The notes: generated from the sequence alone by a model not told the origin. Counted from the first letter of the stretch, positions 1 to 9,534 are shown. The stretch is 64,000 nt of DNA from an uncultured Negativicutes bacterium (GCA_900752195.1 CAADUJ010000006.1:145992-209991), one strand, 5' to 3'. Numbers and translations: made by a program.

Positions 1-359
1 CGCTTGGCCAACACGACATCAGCGCCTTTCTCCCACTCTGCCAAAAGCTTTGGGATGACGTCGATAGGATCTTGCAAATCTACGTCAATAGGAATGACGA
101 CATCGCCTGAAGCGTGGCAAAGCCCTGCCATAAGAGCCGATTCTTTACCAAAATTCCGGGTAAATGACAAGGGCACGACAAGGTCATCTTTCCCTGCCAA
201 CGAATAGATGATAGGCTCCGTCTGGTCTTTACTGCCATCATTGATAAAGATGATTTCTACGTCATATTTAGAAAGGACCCCATCATGACGAACGGCATCA
301 TAAAAAATAGGAATCGCTTCTTCTTCATTATAGACAGGTACGACAAGAGATAGTTTCAC
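1..359 (-). CDS. Family 2 glycosyltransferase, N-terminal part (cut by window edge)
   Basis: The minus-strand frame opens with GTG at 357-359 behind a GGAGAAGG ribosome binding site and runs off the left edge, so only about 119 N-terminal residues are present. It starts [17 protein letters not shown], the usual opening of a GT-A fold family 2 enzyme. It also has [12 protein letters not shown] (nucleotide-sugar binding) and [10 protein letters not shown], the metal-binding DxD-type region in the dolichol-phosphate-mannose-synthase/GtrB subgroup. That subgroup moves a sugar from a UDP or GDP donor to a lipid carrier at the membrane. C-terminal membrane segments would be expected beyond the edge. 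The exact sugar cannot be told. Confidence 0.85.
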   Translation of the reverse strand, partial: MKLSLVVPVYNEEEAIPIFYDAVRHDGVLSKYDVEIIFINDGSKDQTEPIIYSLAGKDDLVVPLSFTRNFGKESALMAGLCHASGDVVIPIDVDLQDPIDVIPKLLAEWEKGADVVLAK

Positions 360-400
360 AATTCATTACCTTCTCCCTAACAATAATATAGGCCCTGGGC

Positions 401-1066
401 CTAAATCCGCTGCCCCCGTTTGCGCCGGCGGACACGAGGTAAATTCCAATGGAAAAAGACGGCCAAAAGTCGGATCATGACGGTAATCACAAAACACGAA
501 ACGGCCCCAAAAAAGACAGGCATAGTACTGACATAGAGCATGCCATAAAGTACGACGGCACCGATAATAGAAGCCGTCGCATAGACTTCCTGTTTCAACG
601 TTGCCGGTATGCGCCCTGCCAGAATATCCCGGATAATGCCACCACCTACAGCCGTAATAACGCCTAGCGACAGGCACAAAATCCAGTAATGTGGATAGAA
701 ATGATGGCCTAAAAGAGTACCTGTAATCGTAAACGATGCCAGGCCGATGGCGTCACAAATAAGATAGATGTATATGGCATAATGGATGATGCGATGGCGC
801 ACTTTACCACTAAGATAGCGCAAAAACGCAATCGTCCCTACCATGGTGATGATGATAAGCCAGAAATAGAGGCTATTCCTGAAAAAAAGTGGTGGAAACT
901 GCCCTAAAATAATATCACGGACAATACCGCCCCCTACAGCCGTCGCCGTTGTCAAGACGAATACGCCAAAGATATCCATGCGACGAGAAATGGCAACCAT
1001 TGACCCGGAAAGGGCGAAGGCAACAGTGCCAAGAATATCGAAAAGCTGCCACCAAATGGATTGCAT
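401..1066 (-). CDS. TRIC/UPF0126 family integral membrane protein (YadS/YicG-like)
   Basis: This is a 221-residue, very hydrophobic protein with about seven membrane segments. It carries the duplicated motif of the family: ATAVGGGIVRDIILG near residue 45 and ITAVGGGIIRDILAG near residue 130. The family is related to trimeric intracellular cation channels; some bacterial members have been linked to glycine transport. The open frame extends 14 codons upstream, but the ATG at 1064-1066 has a GGAGGAG site just before it and is the better start. The gene is divergent from tadA, so the short 1067-1124 gap should hold both promoters. The substrate is not predictable from sequence. Confidence 0.8.
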   Translation of the reverse strand: MQSIWWQLFDILGTVAFALSGSMVAISRRMDIFGVFVLTTATAVGGGIVRDIILGQFPPLFFRNSLYFWLIIITMVGTIAFLRYLSGKVRHRIIHYAIYIYLICDAIGLASFTITGTLLGHHFYPHYWILCLSLGVITAVGGGIIRDILAGRIPATLKQEVYATASIIGAVVLYGMLYVSTMPVFFGAVSCFVITVMIRLLAVFFHWNLPRVRRRKRGQRI

Positions 1067-1124
1067 CTTACTCCTCCATTCGTTACAATAGAGTAAATAT
1101 CTAACCAATTGAGGTACAACAAGT

Positions 1125-1589
1125 ATGAATAAAGACGAATTTTATATGGGAAAAGCCTTAGAAGAAGCCCAGATAGCCTATGCCGTCGGAGAAATCCCGA
1201 TCGGTGCCGTTATCATTTACAAGAAAAAGGCCATAGCTCGAGCCTATAACCTTCGCGAAAGCCTTCCTGATGCGACGGCTCATGCCGAAGTACTGGCTAT
1301 CGAAAAAGCCTGCCGTGCCTTAGGGACATGGAGGCTTACAGGGTGTACGCTCTACGTCACCGTCGAACCTTGTCCCATGTGTGCCGGCGCTATCGTCAAC
1401 AGTCGACTGGACCGCGTCGTCTATGGCTGTGACGATCCAAAGGCCGGAGCTGTGCGCTCTCTCTTTCAAATCGTAGACAACCCGTCCCTCAATCACTCCT
1501 GTGCCGTCACATCCGGCATCAGAGCCAATGAATGTGCGGACCTCATGAAACGCTTCTTTCGGGAACAGCGTAAAAAGAAGGGGCTGTGA
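1125..1589 (+). CDS. tadA: tRNA-specific adenosine deaminase
   Basis: TadA converts A34 to inosine in the anticodon of tRNA-Arg(ACG) in the cytoplasm. The 154-residue length is typical. The cytidine/deoxycytidylate deaminase zinc site is intact: H53 and catalytic E55 in ATAHAEV, then C83 and C86 in the PCPMCAGA motif. A GAGGT ribosome binding site precedes the ATG. The gene is monocistronic, divergent from the TRIC-type gene and convergent with gatB, and ends in a shared hairpin. Confidence 0.95.
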   Translation: MNKDEFYMGKALEEAQIAYAVGEIPIGAVIIYKKKAIARAYNLRESLPDATAHAEVLAIEKACRALGTWRLTGCTLYVTVEPCPMCAGAIVNSRLDRVVYGCDDPKAGAVRSLFQIVDNPSLNHSCAVTSGIRANECADLMKRFFREQRKKKGL

Positions 1590-1613
1590 CAGTAACCTGT
1601 GACAGCCCTCTTT
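1581..1613. terminator. Bidirectional terminator between tadA and gatB
   Basis: A GC-rich hairpin with arms GGGCTGT/ACAGCCC around a GTAACC-type loop is followed by CTCTTTTT on the plus strand. It lies between the converging ends of tadA (1589) and gatB (1625). One internal stem mismatch is visible. Confidence 0.7.
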
Positions 1614-1624
1614 TTGTACCCATC

Positions 1625-3067
1625 TTAGCCTTCGAGGTTCTTCGTCAACAACTGGTTGACAACGCCAGGATTGGCACGTCCTTTCGTTTCCTTCATGACC
1701 TGGCCGACGAGGAAGCCGATGGCTTTCTTCTTGCCAGCCTTGTAATCGGCAACAGACTGAGGATTTGCAGCGATGACAGATTTGACGATTTCTTCGATAG
1801 CGCCCGTATCGGTAATCTGTACCAGACCTTGTTCCTTGACGACATCGGCAGCAGATTTGCCACTCGTCCACATTTCAGGAAGTACCTTCTTGGCAATCTT
1901 ACCAGAAATCGTTCCCTTGGCGATAAGGCTGATAAGCTCTGCCAAGCCTTCCGGACGAATCGGCGCCTTATCGACGGTAACACCTTCTTCGTTGAGCTTC
2001 TTGGCGAATTCACCAAGCATCCAGTTCGCTGCTGTCTTAGCATCGGCACCAGAAGCAACGACGGCTTCAAAATAGTCAGCCGTCTGTTTTTCCATAGTCA
2101 GGAGATTGGCATCGTAATCGGATAAGCCCAATGCATCCTGGAATCGCTTGCACCGAGCATCGGGCATTTCCGGAAGTTCCGTGCGGACACGTTCGATATA
2201 TTCCGGTGATACTTCAATAGGGATAAGATCCGGTTCCGGGAAATAGCGGTAATCCGCTTCGCCTTCCTTGACACGTTGAAGGACCGTAACGCCCTTTGCT
2301 TCATCCCAGCCACGGGTAGCCTGCTGGATAGAGCCGCCATCTTCCAGAATCTGTGCTTGCCGGACAGCTTCGTATTCAATTCCCTTCTGTACACCGCTGA
2401 AGGAATTGATATTCTTGATTTCCGTTTTCGTCCCAAGCGTCGTCGAGCCAACAGGACGAATAGAAATATTGGCATCACAACGCATGCTGCCTTCTTCCAT
2501 ACGGCAGTCGGATACGCCCAGATACTGCATGATAGAACGTAGCTTTTCAAGATATGCCCGAGCTTCTTCACCACTGCGGATATCCGGTTCCGATACGATT
2601 TCCAAAAGCGGTACGCCTGTACGGTTGTAATCGACAAAAGACGTATCAGACGTATCGATGGAAGCGCCGCTGTGAACGAGCTTTCCTGCATCTTCTTCCA
2701 TATGGATACGAGTAAGACGGATGCGACGCGTTTCACCGCCTACTTCAATATCGACATAGCCGTTAAGACAAATAGGCAAATCGTACTGAGATGTCTGAAA
2801 GTTTTTCGGCAAATCCGGATAATAGTAATTCTTGCGGTCAAACTTGCTGTACGGCAAGATGTCACAATGAAGGGCAAGGCCAGCCTTTACGGCATAGTGC
2901 AGCACTTCTTTGTTAAGGACAGGCATGCTACCCGGTAAGCCCAGGCAGACAGGGCAAACGTGAGTATTCGGTTCTGCACCGAATTCCGTAGAGCAACCGC
3001 AGAAAATCTTTGTATTCGTTTTCAATTCGACATGGACTTCCAAGCCGATGACAGATTCATATTTCAT
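1625..3067 (-). CDS. gatB: Aspartyl/glutamyl-tRNA(Asn/Gln) amidotransferase subunit B
   Basis: GatB is the kinase/tRNA-binding subunit of the amidotransferase that turns Glu-tRNA(Gln) (and Asp-tRNA(Asn)) into the amidated form. The 480-residue length is normal. The N-terminal signature is present (YESVIGLEVHVEL, then KIFCGCSTEFG with cysteines of the Zn site, HVCPVCLGLPG, and FDRKNYYYPDLPK). The C-terminal Yqey-like tail domain ends VVNQLLTKNL. Its ATG overlaps the gatA stop as TAATG, so the two are translationally coupled in gatC-gatA-gatB. Confidence 0.97.
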   Translation of the reverse strand: MKYESVIGLEVHVELKTNTKIFCGCSTEFGAEPNTHVCPVCLGLPGSMPVLNKEVLHYAVKAGLALHCDILPYSKFDRKNYYYPDLPKNFQTSQYDLPICLNGYVDIEVGGETRRIRLTRIHMEEDAGKLVHSGASIDTSDTSFVDYNRTGVPLLEIVSEPDIRSGEEARAYLEKLRSIMQYLGVSDCRMEEGSMRCDANISIRPVGSTTLGTKTEIKNINSFSGVQKGIEYEAVRQAQILEDGGSIQQATRGWDEAKGVTVLQRVKEGEADYRYFPEPDLIPIEVSPEYIERVRTELPEMPDARCKRFQDALGLSDYDANLLTMEKQTADYFEAVVASGADAKTAANWMLGEFAKKLNEEGVTVDKAPIRPEGLAELISLIAKGTISGKIAKKVLPEMWTSGKSAADVVKEQGLVQITDTGAIEEIVKSVIAANPQSVADYKAGKKKAIGFLVGQVMKETKGRANPGVVNQLLTKNLEG

Positions 3068-4530
3068 TAAAGTTCAACCTCCCCCAAGGGCAGCGGCTTC
3101 TGTAGGTCCGTGCGATTCTGTTCAAAAGTATAGGCAACGCGAAGAAGTGTTTCTTCATCGAGTGCTTTGCCGATGAGCTGCATACCGATAGGCAGGCCAT
3201 TTTTAAAGCCGCAAGGGATGCTCATGCCCGGAAGCCCTGTCAGGTTCAGCGTAACAGTGCACACGTCACCTAAGTACATGGCCAGAGGATTATCGTTGTT
3301 TTGACCGATCTTGAAGGCCGTATCCGGCGTCGTAGGCGTCAAGAGGACATCACAGGTCTTCAAAGCTTCATCAAAATCCTGTTTCAAGAGCGTGCGGACT
3401 TTCATGGCACGGAGATAGTATGCATCATAATACCCGGAACTCAATACGTACGTGCCGAGAAGAATACGGCGACGCACTTCAGGACCAAAGCCGGCAGTAC
3501 GCGTCTTCCGATACATATCGACGATATTGTCACCATCGACGCGATACCCAAAGCCTACGCCATCATACCGGGCGAGGTTAGAGCTTGCTTCTGCAGGAGC
3601 AATGATATAATAAGCAGCTAGGCCATATTTCATATGTGGCAGGCTGACTGGTACGATTTCAGCCCCTAACGAACGATACGTTTCAATGGCTTCATCGAGG
3701 GCCTTACGGCATTCGTCATCGAGGCCTTCTGCAAAGAACTCCTCGGGAATGCCAATTTTAAGGCCTTTTACGTCATTGACGAGCGCTTTCTTATAGTCCT
3801 TTTTCGCAACGTTGATGGATGTCGAATCCTTGCTGTCATGACCTGCGATGGCATTTAATACAATCGCGCAGTCCGTTACATCCCGTGTGAAAGGACCAAT
3901 CTGGTCCAGAGATGAGCCGAAGGCGACAAGACCATACCGCGATACGAGGCCATACGTCGGCTTCATACCGACGATACCGCAATACGCTGCAGGCTGACGG
4001 ATAGAGCCACCTGTATCAGAGCCAAGAGCCCATACAGCTTCACCGCTGGCAACGGCAGCAGCTGAGCCGCCTGATGAACCACCAGGGACATAATCTAGAT
4101 TCCACGGGTTATGTGTAATCTGGAAAGCCGAGTTTTCTGTCGAGCTGCCCATGGCAAATTCATCCATGTTCGTCTTGCCCAAGCTGATATAATCGACATC
4201 GTTCAAGCGTTCGATAACCGTCGCATTATACGGTGATTTGAAGTGTTCCAGCATCTTTGAAGCACATGTCGTATTCTGGCCGGCAATACAAATGACATCC
4301 TTAATTGCACCTGGCACACCGGCAAGGTCTGCAATTTCTTCATGATTGGCCAGTTTCTTATCGACAAGGGCTGCCGCTTCCAGAGCATTTTCATGGTTAT
4401 GAGACAAAAAAGCCTGTACGGCCGGTTCTACTTTTTCTTTATGAGCTATATATTTTTTCGTCAATTCTACGGCCGATATTTCACCTTTGACGAGCTTATC
4501 ATGCAAGGCATGTATGGTTAACGGTTCCAC
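3067..4530 (-). CDS. gatA: Aspartyl/glutamyl-tRNA(Asn/Gln) amidotransferase subunit A
   Basis: GatA is the amidase subunit that releases ammonia from glutamine for GatB. It has 487 residues. The amidase signature is clear: VPGGSSGGSAAAVASGEA with the GGSS region, then the LGSDTGGSIRQPA segment carrying catalytic Ser residues. The Ser-cisSer-Lys triad Lys lies in the early GAIKDVICI segment. It sits 11 bases after gatC and overlaps gatB. Confidence 0.97.
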   Translation of the reverse strand: MEPLTIHALHDKLVKGEISAVELTKKYIAHKEKVEPAVQAFLSHNHENALEAAALVDKKLANHEEIADLAGVPGAIKDVICIAGQNTTCASKMLEHFKSPYNATVIERLNDVDYISLGKTNMDEFAMGSSTENSAFQITHNPWNLDYVPGGSSGGSAAAVASGEAVWALGSDTGGSIRQPAAYCGIVGMKPTYGLVSRYGLVAFGSSLDQIGPFTRDVTDCAIVLNAIAGHDSKDSTSINVAKKDYKKALVNDVKGLKIGIPEEFFAEGLDDECRKALDEAIETYRSLGAEIVPVSLPHMKYGLAAYYIIAPAEASSNLARYDGVGFGYRVDGDNIVDMYRKTRTAGFGPEVRRRILLGTYVLSSGYYDAYYLRAMKVRTLLKQDFDEALKTCDVLLTPTTPDTAFKIGQNNDNPLAMYLGDVCTVTLNLTGLPGMSIPCGFKNGLPIGMQLIGKALDEETLLRVAYTFEQNRTDLQKPLPLGEVEL

Positions 4531-4541
4531 CTTTGTCCTCC

Positions 4542-4832
4542 TTAATCCTGAATGACTTTCGGTACTTTGAAGTACCCGTTTTCCGGTTCCGGTGCATTTT
4601 GCAGCGCCTTTTCATTTGATAAGGAAGGCTGCGGCACATCGTCACGCATGACATTACGCATCGTTACAGCATGCGCCATAGGCGGCACATCTGTCACATC
4701 TACCTGATTGAGCAGGTCCATATACGCTAAAATATCGTTCAACTGTTTGCCCACCGATTCAATATCTTTATCTTCGACATTGAGCCGTGACAGGAGAGCG
4801 ATTTTTTTTATCTCTTCCGCACTGATTTTCAT
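4542..4832 (-). CDS. gatC: Aspartyl/glutamyl-tRNA(Asn/Gln) amidotransferase subunit C
   Basis: GatC (96 residues) is the small clamp that stabilises the GatA-GatB complex. It shows the family layout: ISAEEIKKIALLSRLN at the start, LNDILAYMDLLNQVD in the middle, and the conserved DVPPMAH and DDVPQPS motifs. An AAGGAG site precedes the ATG. It is the first gene of gatCAB; the gap 4833-4943 must hold the promoter. Confidence 0.95.
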   Translation of the reverse strand: MKISAEEIKKIALLSRLNVEDKDIESVGKQLNDILAYMDLLNQVDVTDVPPMAHAVTMRNVMRDDVPQPSLSNEKALQNAPEPENGYFKVPKVIQD

Positions 4833-4943
4833 AGGGACACTCCTTATGTAATATAATACAATTCACAACACTAAATTATACCCCATAACGAACGCAGGGG
4901 CAAGCCGTGAAGGCCTGCCCCTCTTACGAGGTATCCTCAATTA

Positions 4944-6122
4944 TCATTCTTCTTTTCTCTTGCAAAAAGAAAAGAGAATCGTTCCGATGATGGCAGATAT
5001 GATGGATGCCGTCAAAATAGAAAGTTTTGCAACCTGTAGAAGATAGATATCTGTAAAGGCTAGAGAGGCGATGAAGATGGACATGGTAAAACCGATACCA
5101 CCTAAGCACCCCGTCGCAATCAGCTCTCCGATTTTTGCCTTCCCCGGCCATGGAGTGCCACTTATCTTTCCCATCAGGAGAACAGATGACACGATTCCTA
5201 AAGGCTTGCCGACACACAGGCCCAGGATAATCCCCATGCCTACAGGCGTCAAGAGGCCTGACAGTCCTCCTTCCAGGGGAACGCCGGCATTGGCAAGGGC
5301 AAAGACAGGCATGATGAGAAACGCCGACCACGGTGCCAATCTATGCTCTAGCTTATGCAGAAGGGATGTGGACACCTCTTCTGTTGCCGGCAGGATCATC
5401 CCTGCACACACACCGGCAATGGTCGGATGTACGCCACCGTTTAAAAAGCAAAACCAGGCTATGAAACCACAAAAAAGATACGGCCATACCTTCTGACACC
5501 CACGGCGGTTCAGTAAATATCCGAAGGCGATGGCCAAAAGCCCGGTCCCCAACATGATCCAAGCAACATGGGTACTATAAAACAAAGCGATAACGACTAT
5601 GGCACCAAGATCATCGACGACGGCAAGAGCCGTGAGGAAGATGACAAGCCCCAACGGGGCGCGGCGGGCTACACCGCCCATAATGCCAAGGGCAAACGCA
5701 ATATCCGTCGCCATGGGAATCCCCCATCCTCCTGCACCGGGGCCGCCGGCATTGACAGCCAGATACAAGAGAGCCGGCACCACCATGCCGCCTAGGGCAG
5801 CACAGACGGGATACATCATGGCCGACGGCGTATTCAATTCACCGTACAACATTTCTCGTTTAATTTCCATTCCCACGAGAAAGAAAAACAAGGCCATCAA
5901 GCCATCGTTGATCCAGCCTAAAAGAGACAAATCGAGATGGACAGCACGTAGTGCAGGAAATGGCGTGTACGACAACAGCGTCATATATCCTTCGCTAGCG
6001 CCGGAATTTGCCAATATCATGGCAATTACGGCCGCACCGAGCAAAATCACGCAGCTCGCTGATTCATGGCGGATAAAAAACAGAGCGTTGTCAAGCGTTC
6101 GTTTTAAGCGTCTTTTCATCAT
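4944..6122 (-). CDS. nhaA: Na+/H+ antiporter NhaA
   Basis: NhaA swaps Na+ for protons across the inner membrane for pH and salt tolerance. The protein has about 392 residues and roughly 12 membrane segments. The family hallmarks are there: WINDGLMALFFFLVGMEIKRE early, GWGIPMATDIAFALG, and LAVVDDLGAIVVIALFY with the paired aspartates of the ion site. The open frame starts seven codons further up, but AAGGAG lies between that ATG and the ATG at 6120-6122, so the downstream ATG is the real start. It lies just downstream of smpB on the same strand. Confidence 0.95.
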   Translation of the reverse strand: MMKRRLKRTLDNALFFIRHESASCVILLGAAVIAMILANSGASEGYMTLLSYTPFPALRAVHLDLSLLGWINDGLMALFFFLVGMEIKREMLYGELNTPSAMMYPVCAALGGMVVPALLYLAVNAGGPGAGGWGIPMATDIAFALGIMGGVARRAPLGLVIFLTALAVVDDLGAIVVIALFYSTHVAWIMLGTGLLAIAFGYLLNRRGCQKVWPYLFCGFIAWFCFLNGGVHPTIAGVCAGMILPATEEVSTSLLHKLEHRLAPWSAFLIMPVFALANAGVPLEGGLSGLLTPVGMGIILGLCVGKPLGIVSSVLLMGKISGTPWPGKAKIGELIATGCLGGIGFTMSIFIASLAFTDIYLLQVAKLSILTASIISAIIGTILFSFCKRKEE

Positions 6123-6149
6123 ATGCGGTCTCCTTATGAACATTTTTTC

Positions 6150-6617
6150 TTATACTTTTCCCCGGAATTTCCGTTCCATATCGCGTTTGACTTCCTTTTC
6201 CGCAATAGCCTGCCGTTTATCATACAGTTTCTTGCCCGTTACCAGGGCTATCGTCACTTTCACCTTCCCCTTTTTAAAATACATATTGAGAGGAATGAGC
6301 GTGTATCCCTTTTCCTTGATTTTACCAAAGAGCTTCAAGATTTCATATTTATGTAATAACAATTTACGTGTCCGCAAGGGATCGTGGTTGAAACGGTTTC
6401 CCTGATCGTAGGGACTGATATGCATCCCTAAGAGCAGGCATTCTCCGTTTTCGATCCGGCAAAAGCTGTCTTTAAGATTTGCTTTTCCCTGACGTAACGA
6501 CTTGACTTCCGTCCCCGTCAATGCAATACCTGATTCTACCGTTTCATGTATGAAATAATCGTGGCGGGCCTTGCGATTATCAGCAATGTACTTCACTCCA
6601 CTTTTTGGTGTCGACAC
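6150..6617 (-). CDS. smpB: SsrA-binding protein SmpB
   Basis: SmpB (155 residues) carries tmRNA into stalled ribosomes for trans-translation. Typical segments are [13 protein letters not shown] near the start, [19 protein letters not shown], and the basic C-terminal tail with GKKLYDKRQ and a run of Lys/Arg. The start is GTG at 6615-6617 behind AGGAGG. It follows rnr by 12 bases, the common rnr-smpB pair in which RNase R degrades the released non-stop message. No tmRNA gene was found nearby. Confidence 0.96.
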   Translation of the reverse strand: MSTPKSGVKYIADNRKARHDYFIHETVESGIALTGTEVKSLRQGKANLKDSFCRIENGECLLLGMHISPYDQGNRFNHDPLRTRKLLLHKYEILKLFGKIKEKGYTLIPLNMYFKKGKVKVTIALVTGKKLYDKRQAIAEKEVKRDMERKFRGKV

Positions 6618-6629
6618 AATAGGTTCCTC

Positions 6630-8969
6630 CTACTTCTTTCTTTTTTTCTTGCCTTTTTTCTTGCCCTTCCGGGATTTTACAGCTTTACTGCGCTTCGTAA
6701 GCTTAGAGCCTTTGCCACCTTTTTTCTTGCCTTTCCGTTCCTTTTTAGACCGGCCTTTTGAAGTGCCTGACATCCAGTCGCGTGGTTTTGCAGAACCACC
6801 ACGCGTATGACGGTAGCGTTTTTCCTGACTCACGTCAAGGATGTGCTGCAAATCCGTAAGGGATTCCACTCTGCCCGGAACGAAATCAATTTCACATTTT
6901 TCCGTATTGACTTTGGCAAGCGTAACTTCCATGGCATCGCCTAAGCGATAGATGCGGCCCCCTAAGCGGCCTCGCATGGTGTAAGTGGTTTCATCGAATT
7001 CATATTCATCGTCAGTCAAAAGGGAAATGTGAACGAGACCTTCAATGCCATTTTCCAGGCTCACAAAGAGACCAAACGGCGTAATTCCTGTAATATGTGC
7101 ATCAAAGGGCTGTCCAATAAAAGGTACCATATATTGAGCTTTCTTAAGATCATCCGTTTCCCGTTCTGCCTCAACGGCAATACGTTCCCTTGCACTAGCC
7201 TGATCCGCCGCAATGGTGTGGAATGCTAACGACTGCGCTGCTTCCTGTTCCGATAACCGTCCCTGCTGCTGATACTGCCGGATTAGTCGGTGGACCATCA
7301 GATCAGGATACCGCCGGATAGGTGATGTAAAATGCGTATAACATGACGATGCCAATCCAAAATGGCCTGCATTCGTCGTAGAATACCGAGCCTGCTGCAT
7401 AGACCTGAGGGCAATGGTCTGGACGACCAGTTCCGCTTCAGTGCCTTTAGACTCGTTGATGAGCTTCTGGAAATCCCCAGGCTTTACGTCATCTGTCTTC
7501 GGCATGGGAAGAGTAAAACTCGAAAGGACAGTCTTCATCATTTCCAACCGTTCCGGTTCTGGCATTTCATGGATACGGTAGACACTAGGATTTTTGCTAT
7601 CTTTCAGATACGTCGCCACCGTTTCGTTTGCAATGAGCATACATTCTTCGACGATCTGTTCTGCAATGGACCGGTCCCGTCGTTCCAGACGCAGCGGTTT
7701 CCCTTCCCGATCAAGGAGCACTTTATATTCTGGAAAATCAAAATCGATAGCACCGCGACGAAGACGCATATCCTTTAAAATAGTAGCCAGTTTCTGTAGC
7801 TCTCTGACCATCGGCATAAAAGGAGCCAAATCGTCAGGTACTATGTTTTCTAACAGGGCCTGCTTGATTTCCCGATAGTTACAACGGCGTTTGACCCGGA
7901 TAATAGCCGGACCTATATCGGCACGGACGACCGTTCCTCGTGGGTCGATTTCCATCGTACAGGTCATGGAATAGCGGTCTTCACCGGCATTGAGACTGCA
8001 AATGCCATTAGATAATACCGTCGGCAACATCGGAATGACACGATCTACGAGATAGACACTGGTTCCTCGGGCGTAGGCTTCTTCATCAATGGCAGAATGA
8101 GGCTGAACATACCAGCTTACATCAGCAATATAGACGCCAAGACGATAATTGCCGTTTTCCAGTCGTTCCACGTCGATGGCATCGTCTAAATCCTTTGCAT
8201 CTTCTCCATCAATGGTAATGAGCTGGCGATCCCGATAATCACGGCGCTCTTCTGTCGGAACGACAGTCATATCGATATGAGAGGCTTCTTCTTTCACAGC
8301 ATCGGGAAAATCAAAAGGCAGTCCATGGCGAGCCATGATGACCTTAATATCCAGGTCCGTATCGCCATCGTAGCCGATGACTTCGGAAATCTCTCCCTCT
8401 GCTTTTCGTCCCTCTTCGGGCCAGCGCGTAATCTTGACGAGGACGCGGGCACTGCTGCGGGCGCTTCCAATCTTATCGAGGGGAATGAAAATATCCTCGC
8501 GGATCCGTTCATCATCAGGTGTGACAAACCCACAATGAGCTTGCCGGTCAAATGTGCCGACAATAGTCGTGTTGGCTCGTTCAACGATGCGGATGACCTC
8601 GCCTTCCGAACGATGGCCAGAAGAACTCTTCAGCAACCGAACCGTAACCTTATCATTATTCATGGCCGTGTGGCGATTCGATTCATGGATGTACACATCG
8701 TCCTTCAAGTCCTCGGTCAGGACAAAGCCAAAATTTTTCGTATATCCTTTATAAATACCCGTAACTTCGACAGGCTTCTTGGCAGCTAAATAATGCTCTC
8801 CTGCAATTCTCATGAGGCACCCCCTCCTAACTAATTCATCAAAGGTCGTAAACAAAGCTGCTAACTCGTCATTTTTTACGCAAAGCTCTTCTGCGCAATC
8901 CTCAACCGTCGCCCCCTGGGCGCTGCGGCCACATATATCTAATATAGCTTGAGCATATGATGTATCCAT
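6630..8969 (-). CDS. rnr: Ribonuclease R
   Basis: This is a 779-residue 3'-5' exoribonuclease of the RNB family, acting on structured RNA. Order of parts: a winged-helix-like N terminus, cold-shock domains (TGIYKGYTKNFGFV and the GFVTPDDERIREDIFIP region), the RNB catalytic domain with ITIDGEDAKDLDDAID (metal-binding aspartates) and HFTSPIRRYPDLMVHR, an S1 domain (AHITGITPFGLFVSL), and a Lys/Arg/Gly-rich tail of about 60 residues. GGAG precedes the ATG. Before phage integration its upstream neighbour was the yebC terminator; now it is the left prophage end. Confidence 0.96.
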   Translation of the reverse strand: MDTSYAQAILDICGRSAQGATVEDCAEELCVKNDELAALFTTFDELVRRGCLMRIAGEHYLAAKKPVEVTGIYKGYTKNFGFVLTEDLKDDVYIHESNRHTAMNNDKVTVRLLKSSSGHRSEGEVIRIVERANTTIVGTFDRQAHCGFVTPDDERIREDIFIPLDKIGSARSSARVLVKITRWPEEGRKAEGEISEVIGYDGDTDLDIKVIMARHGLPFDFPDAVKEEASHIDMTVVPTEERRDYRDRQLITIDGEDAKDLDDAIDVERLENGNYRLGVYIADVSWYVQPHSAIDEEAYARGTSVYLVDRVIPMLPTVLSNGICSLNAGEDRYSMTCTMEIDPRGTVVRADIGPAIIRVKRRCNYREIKQALLENIVPDDLAPFMPMVRELQKLATILKDMRLRRGAIDFDFPEYKVLLDREGKPLRLERRDRSIAEQIVEECMLIANETVATYLKDSKNPSVYRIHEMPEPERLEMMKTVLSSFTLPMPKTDDVKPGDFQKLINESKGTEAELVVQTIALRSMQQARYSTTNAGHFGLASSCYTHFTSPIRRYPDLMVHRLIRQYQQQGRLSEQEAAQSLAFHTIAADQASARERIAVEAERETDDLKKAQYMVPFIGQPFDAHITGITPFGLFVSLENGIEGLVHISLLTDDEYEFDETTYTMRGRLGGRIYRLGDAMEVTLAKVNTEKCEIDFVPGRVESLTDLQHILDVSQEKRYRHTRGGSAKPRDWMSGTSKGRSKKERKGKKKGGKGSKLTKRSKAVKSRKGKKKGKKKRKK

Positions 8970-9217
8970 GTAAGACTCCTTTTATACTTTATTTCATTTT
9001 ATCATACTTTCGGCAGAGGCGCTATCGCTAGGCTATGGCACTGACGCTAGGCTGAAGTTTCCTTCGGAAGCCGGCTTCAGAGCATGCCGGACTAACAAAA
9101 ATATCTCTCTACACGGTAGACCCGTTCCGGTCGCATGGCCAGTACGTGTACTCTCTATGTATCAAAACGAGTAAAAAATTAAACATCCCCTTTCACAGAC
9201 GACTCGGTCCGTGCACC
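8970..9217. other. Intergenic region upstream of rnr, no gene seen
   Basis: This lies between rnr and the old yebC terminator. A TATGAT box about 30 bases ahead of the rnr start on the minus strand could be its -10 element, but no good -35 is seen. There are scattered short inverted repeats around 9055-9090 (GCTGAAG.../CTTCAG). No tmRNA, tRNA or ORF could be supported here. Confidence 0.4.
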
Positions 9218-9254
9218 AAAAAAAGCCTTACCCGCATCAGCAGGTAAGGCTTTG
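9218..9254 (-). terminator. Original yebC terminator, displaced by the prophage
   Basis: On the minus strand, arms AAAGCCTTACC and GGTAAGGCTTT are followed by a T7 run. It directly follows the remnant of the yebC 3' end (9265-9311), so it is the terminator yebC used before integration. Confidence 0.85.
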
Positions 9255-9264
9255 CACAATCACA

Positions 9265-9311
9265 TTATTCTTCGTCATCCATATCGGGCATATCGCCATT
9301 ATGATATACAT
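9265..9311 (-). pseudogene. yebC: Displaced 3' end of yebC (attL side)
   Basis: The minus strand reads VYHNGDMPDMDDEE then a TAA stop at 9265-9267. It is nearly the same as the end of the intact YebC at 47696 (VYHNGDMPDEEE). Similarity stops where the frame meets prophage DNA (KYVHYV... upstream). It is the host's original yebC tail, cut off from the gene body by prophage insertion. Confidence 0.88.
9299..9311. repeat. attL core
   Basis: The 13-base direct repeat TTATGATATACAT is shared exactly with 47724-47736. The bases to its left also resemble attR (two differences in the next eleven), because both copies encode the same YebC tail. Confidence 0.8.
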
Positions 9312-9330
9312 AATGTACATATTTTAGCAA

Positions 9331-9361
9331 AATGGCTTAAAATGGCTATTTTTAAGCCATT
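9331..9361. repeat. Perfect 12-bp inverted repeat beside attL
   Basis: Arms AATGGCTTAAAA (9331-9342) and TTTTAAGCCATT (9350-9361) surround a 7-base loop. It lies 20 bases inside attL. It may be a terminator or part of the att/excision region; the sequence alone does not decide. Confidence 0.55.
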
Positions 9362-9374
9362 GCACGGTCTAAAA

Positions 9375-9397
9375 TGTAGCCACGGTGTAGCCACCGT
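9375..9397 (+). repeat. Left arm-type repeats (two 11-bp direct repeats)
   Basis: TGTAGCCAC occurs at 9375-9383 and 9386-9394, an 11-base period. The same pair in the same orientation is found at 47593-47612 at the other end. Tyrosine integrases of this type bind arm sites through the N-terminal domain, so these are candidate arm sites. Confidence 0.6.
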
Positions 9398-9534
9398 TTT
9401 TAACTCCAGCCGGCATCCAATGGGGTAGCACCAATATTGTTATTTATAGTGCATCATAAATATGTACCTTGACCACATAATTAACCTACTTTACTTGGGC
9501 TCTGGCCCGTACAATCGCTCCATACCTGTACGAG
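9398..9534. other. Left prophage end, no gene seen
   Basis: This stretch between the arm-type repeats and the first prophage gene has no supportable ORF. It is AT-rich and probably belongs to the attachment region. Confidence 0.35.

Noticed and set aside
8970..9217. tmRNA or other RNA gene next to smpB-rnr
   Set aside because: No tRNA-like ends or tag peptide could be found.
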